Source: Candidatus Aminicenantota bacterium | Lineage (GTDB): Bacteria > Acidobacteriota > Aminicenantia > Aminicenantales > Aminicenantaceae | NCBI GenBank assembly: GCA_021162615.1 | Contig: JAGGYH010000068.1 | Location: 1-37,940, forward strand | Reading direction: 5' to 3' | DNA length: 37,940 nucleotides | Shown: positions 33,233-37,940 of the stretch, one piece after another | Layout: each line of letters begins with the position of its first letter | Position numbering within the stretch: the stretch's first letter is position 1 | Translations under genes and position numbers: made by a program | Notes under the pieces: model-generated | What the model was told of the DNA's origin: nothing | What the model saw: only the letters and a program-made list of their open reading frames with translations | Databases searched by the model: none

Positions 33233-34297
33233 ATGAAAGGACTCATATTAAGCGGGGGGAAAGGGACAAGACTCCGGCCGCTGACTTTTACTCAGGCGAA
33301 ACAATTGGTTCCTGTGGCAAACAAACCTGTGTTGTTTTATGGAATTGAAGCATTAAGAGAAGCAGGAATCAGTGAGATAGGGATCGTAGTCGGGGATACA
33401 AAGAATGAAATAATGCGTGCTGTGGGGGATGGTTCGAGATGGGGAGTTCAAGTATCTTACATAGAACAGAAAACTCCCCTTGGTCTGGCACATGCTGTGA
33501 AAATTTCAGAGGGCTTTCTAAAAAAAGAGAATTTTGTTATGTATCTGGGTGATAATATCCTTAAGGACAGCCTTAAATCCCTGGTAAACAGATTTATTCA
33601 AAGCCGGCCGAATTCCTTGATTTTATTGACAGAAGTCCCTAACCCCCAGATGTTTGGTGTGGCTGAACTTGAAAAGGGGCGCGTGATCAATCTGGTTGAA
33701 AAGCCCAAAGACCCGCCCAGCAATCTGGCTCTGGTAGGTGTGTATATGTTTGACTCCAACATTTTTGAGGCCGTAAAATCGATCAAGCCGTCATGGCGGG
33801 ATGAACTTGAGATAACAGATGCCATCCAGTATTTGATTGACAATGGATTCAGAGTCGAATCACATAAAGTAAAGGATTGGTGGAAGGATACAGGTAAGAT
33901 CGATGATATTCTGGATGCGAACCGGTTGATACTTGAGTCCATTCCCAGCCGTATCCTCGGGGATGTTGATGAAAAGTCGAATTTAAAGGGACGTATTGTG
34001 CTGGAGAAGGGAGCGGTTGTGAGAGAAAGTGTTATCCGGGGCCCCGCGATAATCGGAGAGAAAACACTGATTCAGGATTCCTATATTGGCCCTTTTACCT
34101 CCATTCAAAACGGCTGTAAGATTAAGGGGACTGAAGTCGAGAACAGTATCATACTTGAAAAAAGTGAAATCATTGATATTCAAAGCAGGATTGATAAAAG
34201 CCTGATCGGAAGAGAAGTCCGTATACATAAGTGTCCCACTAAACCATCTGTGAACAGGTTTACCGTAGGAGACCAAAGTGTGATAGAGATTCGGTAA
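33233..34297 (+). CDS. rmlA: Glucose-1-phosphate thymidylyltransferase, long form
   Basis: 354 aa. Activates glucose-1-phosphate to dTDP-glucose. LILSGGKGTRLRPLT (residues 4-18) is the nucleotide-binding motif, followed by AKQLVPVANKPVLFYG, YLGDNI and a VEKPKDPPSNLALVGVY segment. The C-terminus (about 240-354) is a left-handed beta-helix (GRIVLEKGAVVRESVIRGPAIIGEKT), as in the long RmlA type found in antibiotic and S-layer glycan clusters. First of five nucleotide-sugar genes. Confidence 0.92.
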   Translation: MKGLILSGGKGTRLRPLTFTQAKQLVPVANKPVLFYGIEALREAGISEIGIVVGDTKNEIMRAVGDGSRWGVQVSYIEQKTPLGLAHAVKISEGFLKKENFVMYLGDNILKDSLKSLVNRFIQSRPNSLILLTEVPNPQMFGVAELEKGRVINLVEKPKDPPSNLALVGVYMFDSNIFEAVKSIKPSWRDELEITDAIQYLIDNGFRVESHKVKDWWKDTGKIDDILDANRLILESIPSRILGDVDEKSNLKGRIVLEKGAVVRESVIRGPAIIGEKTLIQDSYIGPFTSIQNGCKIKGTEVENSIILEKSEIIDIQSRIDKSLIGREVRIHKCPTKPSVNRFTVGDQSVIEIR

Positions 34298-34341
34298 GGA
34301 CCTTTAAGGGGCTTTAGGGAAATTTCAATGAGGAGAAAGAA

Positions 34342-34797
34342 ATGATCAAAGGAGTTAAGACAAAAAAGTTAAAAGTTATTCCTGATGAAAGAGGCCGTCT
34401 TATGGAGATCCTCCGTTGTGACGATGATGTTTTTCTTAAATTCGGACAGGTCTATATGACTACAACGTATCCGGATGTTGTCAAGGCCTGGCATATGCAC
34501 AAGAAACAGACAGATCATATCGCTTGTGTAAGCGGAATGGTCAAAGTGGCTCTCTATGACGGAAGAGACGGATCCCCTACTTTTGGAGAAATCAGTCAGT
34601 TTTATATAGGTGAGCACAATCCCGTTTTAGTTCAAATCCCACCTGGGGTCTATCACGGGTGGATGTGTGTCAGCCAGAATGAAGCGGTCGTTATCAATAT
34701 TCCCACCGAGCTTTATGATTATGAATATCCTGATGAGTACAGGCTTGATGCGCATACAGATGAAATCCCTTATGACTGGGATAGAAAAGATGGATGA
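34342..34797 (+). CDS. rfbC: RmlC-like cupin, dTDP-4-dehydro-6-deoxyglucose epimerase family
   Basis: 151 aa, shorter than classical RmlC (about 180). Cupin core with VKAWHMHKKQTDHIACVSGMV (about 48-68), VALYDGRDGSPTFGE and VQIPPGVYHGW. Classical RmlC has RGLHYQ at the first histidine; here it is AWHMHKKQ, so the catalytic His/Asp pair is probably kept but the subfamily differs. It may epimerise C3, C5 or both in a dTDP-4-keto sugar. It is overlapped by rmlB. Confidence 0.8.
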   Translation: MIKGVKTKKLKVIPDERGRLMEILRCDDDVFLKFGQVYMTTTYPDVVKAWHMHKKQTDHIACVSGMVKVALYDGRDGSPTFGEISQFYIGEHNPVLVQIPPGVYHGWMCVSQNEAVVINIPTELYDYEYPDEYRLDAHTDEIPYDWDRKDG

Positions 34798-35821
34798 GAG
34801 ATCCCTGAATGATAAAACAATTCTGGTGACCGGCGGCGCTGGGTTCATTGGAAGCCGTTTTATCCATTATTTACTCGAAAAGTACAGTAAATGCAGGATT
34901 TTGAATCTGGACAGCCTGACCTATGCGGGAAATCTTGATAATCTTAAAGATATAGAAAAGAATCCCAGGTATGAGTTCATCAAGGGGGATATCAGGGATA
35001 AAAAACTGGTGAACGGGATCTTCAAAAAAGCCAAGGTCGTGGTCCATATGGCAGCGGAAACCCATGTTGACCGTTCGATCTTAGATGCGGGAGAGTTTGT
35101 GTTAACAGATGTGTTTGGTACTTTTACTCTGTTGGAGTCTTTAAGAAGGTCGAATATAGAACTTTTTGTTCATGTTTCAACAGATGAGGTCTACGGAAGC
35201 GCAGAGGCGGATTCTTTCAGGGAGGAAGATGCCTTCAATCCCTCCTCCCCTTATGCGGCTTCTAAAGCCGGAGCCGATCATCTGGTTCACTCCTATCATG
35301 TTACTTTCGGCTTACCGGTCATAACAGTGAGGCCGAGCAATAATTATGGTCCGTATCAGTTTCCGGAAAAGTTCATACCTTTATTCATAACCAACGCACT
35401 GGATGACAAAAAACTTCCTTTATATGGGGAAGGAGAGAACCGCCGGGATTGGCTTTTTGTCAGGGATAACTGCCGGGCCATTGACTGTATTCTCAGAAGA
35501 GGGAAAGTTGGAGAGGCGTATAATGTTGGGGCCCAGGAAGAGAAGAAGAATATTGAGGTAGCTGAAAAGATACTCGAATTTCTTGGAAAACCTAAAAGCT
35601 TGATAGAGTTTGTGAAAGACAGACCAGGCCATGATATACGGTATTTTCTAGACTGCAGGAAGATTCATTCTCTGGGTTGGAAAGCGGAAAAAGAATTCTT
35701 TGAGGGGTTGAAAGAGACCGTGCTTTGGTATAAACAGAATGAGGATTGGTGGAGGAAGGTCAAACAAAAAAATCAGGAGTTCAAAAAATTTTATAGAGAA
35801 TACTACAAGAGAAACAGATGA
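34790..35821 (+). CDS. rfbB: dTDP-glucose 4,6-dehydratase
   Basis: 343 aa from ATG 34790; the frame is open upstream but only as a shadow of the cupin gene. Converts dTDP-glucose to dTDP-4-keto-6-deoxyglucose. NAD-binding TGGAGFIGS (residues 14-22), HMAAETHVDRS, the active-site Asp-Glu in VSTDEVYGS, the YAASK Tyr/Lys pair, RPSNNYGPYQFPEKFIPLF and GEGENRRDWLFVRDNC are all typical RmlB signatures. No RmlD reductase is in the window. Confidence 0.93.
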   Translation: MDERSLNDKTILVTGGAGFIGSRFIHYLLEKYSKCRILNLDSLTYAGNLDNLKDIEKNPRYEFIKGDIRDKKLVNGIFKKAKVVVHMAAETHVDRSILDAGEFVLTDVFGTFTLLESLRRSNIELFVHVSTDEVYGSAEADSFREEDAFNPSSPYAASKAGADHLVHSYHVTFGLPVITVRPSNNYGPYQFPEKFIPLFITNALDDKKLPLYGEGENRRDWLFVRDNCRAIDCILRRGKVGEAYNVGAQEEKKNIEVAEKILEFLGKPKSLIEFVKDRPGHDIRYFLDCRKIHSLGWKAEKEFFEGLKETVLWYKQNEDWWRKVKQKNQEFKKFYREYYKRNR

Positions 35822-35840
35822 AGCCTAAAAAGGAGGCATG

Positions 35841-36797
35841 ATGAGAGTTTTGATCACTGGGATAACAGGATTTGCGGGGAGCCACCTTGCTGATCACATA
35901 TTATCAGAGCATAAAGATGCGGAAGTCTTTGGATTTGTACGATGGAGAAGCCGCAGGGACAATATCCGTCATATTCTGGAAAGGATACATCTTTATGAGG
36001 CTGATTTAAAAGATATCGTTTCTTTAAAGAAAGCCCTTTCACAGATAAAGCCTGACCGCATATTTCATTTAGCAGCACAGAGTTTTGTGCCTACTTCGTG
36101 GAAGTGTCCTTCGGAAACGTTTTCGATCAATGCCATAGGAGAAATAAATTTGTTTGAAGCCGTACTGGATCTTGGGATGAAGCCGAGAATTCAAATTGCG
36201 GGTTCAAGTGAAGAATACGGACTTATCCATCCGAATGAAGTGCCCATGAAGGAGGATAATCAATTAAGACCCTTAAGTCCTTATGCTGTCAGCAAAGTGG
36301 CCCAGGACCTTCTTGCTTATCAGTACTTTAAAAGTTATGGATTGGATACAGTAAGGACCAGGGGGTTTAATCATACCGGTCCCCGGAGGGGAGATGTCTT
36401 TATTTGCTCGAATTTTGCCAAACAGATCGCTCTAATCGAGAAGAAAAAGCAGGAACCGGTCATCTTTGTAGGAAACTTGGATGCTCAAAGAGACTTTACG
36501 GATGTAAGAGATATGGTGCGTGCTTACTGGTTAAGCCTGGAAAAAGGAAAGAAAGGGGAGGTTTACAATATCGGAACCGGGAAAGCCTACCGGATCAAAG
36601 AAATCCTTGATATACTCCTTTTTCTGGCAGGCGATGACGTAGAGGTCAGGGTGGATCCGGACAGGCTGCGGCCATCGGATGTGCCCATTCTCCTTTCAGA
36701 CAGTACAAAATTCAGAAAAATTACTGGCTGGGAACCAAAAATACCCTTTACTCAGTCTCTGAAAGACCTTCTGGATTTTTGGAGGGAAAGAGTCTAA
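35841..36797 (+). CDS. GDP-mannose 4,6-dehydratase-like SDR
   Basis: 318 aa from ATG 35841, chosen because ATG 35838 is one base from AAAGGAGG. Extended SDR: TGITGFAGSHLADH (NADP loop), HLAAQSFVPTSW, AGSSEEYG, catalytic YAVSK and RGFNHTGPRRGDVF, then VGNLDAQRDFTDVRDMVRAYW. RGFNH..PRRG recalls GDP-mannose 4,6-dehydratase, while HTGP and the short length recall GDP-6-deoxymannose reductase. With the next gene it may make GDP-rhamnose or another GDP-6-deoxyhexose. Confidence 0.8.
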   Translation: MRVLITGITGFAGSHLADHILSEHKDAEVFGFVRWRSRRDNIRHILERIHLYEADLKDIVSLKKALSQIKPDRIFHLAAQSFVPTSWKCPSETFSINAIGEINLFEAVLDLGMKPRIQIAGSSEEYGLIHPNEVPMKEDNQLRPLSPYAVSKVAQDLLAYQYFKSYGLDTVRTRGFNHTGPRRGDVFICSNFAKQIALIEKKKQEPVIFVGNLDAQRDFTDVRDMVRAYWLSLEKGKKGEVYNIGTGKAYRIKEILDILLFLAGDDVEVRVDPDRLRPSDVPILLSDSTKFRKITGWEPKIPFTQSLKDLLDFWRERV

Positions 36798-36799
36798 CA

Positions 36800-37750
36800 T
36801 TGCGGATATTTGTGACCGGCGCAACAGGATTCGTAGGGAATCACCTTGTTGATCTGTTAAGAAAGACAGAGGCAGAGTTTTTTGGGATTTGTTTTCCGGA
36901 TGAACCGGAACCAAGAAAGTATCCATCAGAATTTCACATACACAAGGCGGATGTGCGTTCTGAAAAGGAGATTGAGGAATCCGTTAAAATCTCTGAGCCG
37001 GACTATATCTTCCATCTGGCCGCTGTCTCTAATGTTGGGCAGTCATGGCAAAAGAGAAAAGAGACTTTTGAAGTCAATGTAATGGGGACCTTTCATCTGT
37101 TAGAAGCGGTGAGAAAGCACGCTTCTAAGGCGAGGGTTCTTTTTATCAGCTCTTCAGACGTATATGGTTTGCTGGAGTCTTATCCAAAGCCTTTGACGGA
37201 AAAGGATCCTGTCTGTCCTGTAAGTCCCTATGGATTTACGAAAATGAGCGGGGAAAACCTGTGCCGTTTTTATTCAGAAATCGAGGGTCTGGATATCATT
37301 ATTGCCAGGTCCTTTCCTCATACAGGGCCTGGTCAAAGTCCTGATTTCGTGTGCTCTGACTGGGCAAGTCAAATAGCAAGAATTGAAAAAAACCTGTCTC
37401 CCCCCATGATAAAAGTGGGGAATATTGAGGCTGAGAGAGATTTTATAGACGTGAGAGATGTGGTTAAAGCCTATTTTTCTTTAATCAAAAAAGGCAGGAG
37501 AGGGCATATCTATAATGTGTCGTCAGGAAGGGCCACCTCCTTAACAAAAATATTGGATGTACTCTTGCAGAATTCAAGGGTCAAAATAGATGTTAAGAGA
37601 GACAGATCGAAATTGAGAAAAGTCGATATTCCGGTTCTAGTGGGGGATAACAGGAAGATAAGTGAAGAGATATCCTGGGCTCCAGCAATCCCTATAGAAA
37701 AGACTCTTTTGGATTTACTCCAATACTGGAGAGGCGTGTATCATTCATAA
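36800..37750 (+). CDS. GDP-6-deoxy-D-mannose reductase-like SDR
   Basis: 316 aa from TTG 36800, two bases after the preceding stop; TTG 36779 inside the previous gene is an alternative. RIFVTGATGFVGNHLVDLL binds NADP. HLAAVSNVGQSW, ISSSDVYG, catalytic YGFTK, SFPHTGPGQSPDFVCSDWASQIARIE and GNIEAERDFIDVRDVVKAY fit RMD-type reductases that turn GDP-4-keto-6-deoxymannose into GDP-D-rhamnose. It is a paralogue of the gene upstream, so the pair may be a dehydratase and reductase set. Confidence 0.8.
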   Translation: MRIFVTGATGFVGNHLVDLLRKTEAEFFGICFPDEPEPRKYPSEFHIHKADVRSEKEIEESVKISEPDYIFHLAAVSNVGQSWQKRKETFEVNVMGTFHLLEAVRKHASKARVLFISSSDVYGLLESYPKPLTEKDPVCPVSPYGFTKMSGENLCRFYSEIEGLDIIIARSFPHTGPGQSPDFVCSDWASQIARIEKNLSPPMIKVGNIEAERDFIDVRDVVKAYFSLIKKGRRGHIYNVSSGRATSLTKILDVLLQNSRVKIDVKRDRSKLRKVDIPVLVGDNRKISEEISWAPAIPIEKTLLDLLQYWRGVYHS

Positions 37751-37762
37751 AAGCTGATGGCT

Positions 37763-37823
37763 TGTGCTCCCTTCAGATTTTTAACGCCATTCTCCTTCGT
37801 TTTTCTCGGCTCCTGCGTAACTC
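37763..37823 (-). repeat. 61-bp repeat, right copy
   Basis: Reverse complement of 52-112 with three substitutions, starting 12 bases after the last stop codon. Both copies point outward-to-inward symmetrically, so the window is flanked by inverted copies about 37.6 kb apart. On the minus strand, a frame running through 37763-37914 (from just after a TAG to a TAA in the repeat) reads as plausible protein, ending SYAGAEKNEGEWR. Confidence 0.75.
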
Positions 37824-37841
37824 TTTAAAAATGTTTGGAGG

Positions 37842-37888
37842 GAACGGGCAAGGGATTCGTCACCCGTTCGATCCACCAGCGATGGATC
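37842..37888. repeat. Two adjacent hairpins outside the right repeat
   Basis: GAACGGG (37842-37848) pairs with CCCGTTC (37863-37869), and GATCCA (37870-37875) pairs with TGGATC (37883-37888). A third small hairpin (CCTC-TAAA-GAGG) follows near the window end. The GC-rich folded DNA contrasts with the neighbouring genes and probably belongs to the repeated element. Confidence 0.5.
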
Positions 37889-37940
37889 TCTCTCCCATTC
37901 GGGCTTCGCTCTCCTCTAAAGAGGAACCGTGCCCGCTCAG

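Noticed and set aside
34667-34789. Upstream extension of rfbB
   Set aside because: Lies inside the RmlC-like cupin gene and is not conserved in RmlB; the NAD motif starts soon after ATG 34790.
1-37940. CRISPR arrays, phage genes, toxin-antitoxin or defence islands
   Set aside because: No regularly spaced repeats, cas, integrase or capsid-like genes were seen in any part of the window.

Overview
The window reads as chromosomal DNA of a Gram-negative (LptD, LpxD), probably anaerobic bacterium (flavodiiron protein, hybrid-cluster protein, carbamate kinase). It encodes MEP-pathway isoprenoid synthesis (Dxs, IspA) and an F-type ATP synthase c subunit carrying a sodium-type ligand set. Coding density is high and genes overlap often. 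Two aminoacyl-tRNA synthetases lack common accessory domains. The gene complement resembles uncultured candidate-phylum genomes such as Aminicenantes, but that placement is an impression, not something shown by the sequence.

Layout. (1) 1-282: left edge with a structured repeat. A 61-bp block (52-112) recurs inverted at 37763-37823 with 3 mismatches. (2) 283-5947, minus strand: an operon with a COG2403 P-loop GTPase/cyclic-2,3-diphosphoglycerate-synthetase-like protein, carbamate kinase, an ornithine-carbamoyltransferase fold protein that has lost its signature catalytic motifs, a 715-aa Lys/Glu-rich protein of unknown function and a 58-aa membrane protein. Its promoter carries a palindrome. 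(3) 6169-9260, plus: an O2/NO defence cluster with a flavin-reductase fragment, flavodiiron protein, a 95-aa unknown protein and a short (class III type) hybrid-cluster protein. (4) 9255-10066: remnant of a Y2/IS91-like transposase on the minus strand, with its own terminator. (5) 10067-27053, plus: a YfcE-type phosphoesterase, tRNA-Val(GAC), then a long housekeeping run thrS-infC-rpmI-rplT-pheS-pheT-(coiled coil)-zapA-rny-ymdB-xseA-xseB-ispA-dxs-tlyA-nadK-trxB. (6) 27077-31024, minus: F0 genes (two AtpI-like genes, atpB, atpE), then yihY and lpxD. (7) 31073-37750, plus: lptD followed by five nucleotide-sugar genes (RmlA-long, RmlC-like cupin, RmlB, two GDP-mannose dehydratase/reductase-like SDRs), consistent with making deoxysugars for the cell surface.

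The least ordinary parts are the carbamoyl-phosphate-like operon with a motif-less carbamoyltransferase, the sodium signature in a pre-protein AtpE, the non-AUG (AUC) start of infC with a possibly shifted C-terminus, a structured leader before thrS, and the near-identical inverted repeats at the two window ends. Nothing here is proven to be a new system. The minus-strand operon at 283-5947 is the best candidate for unexplained biology.
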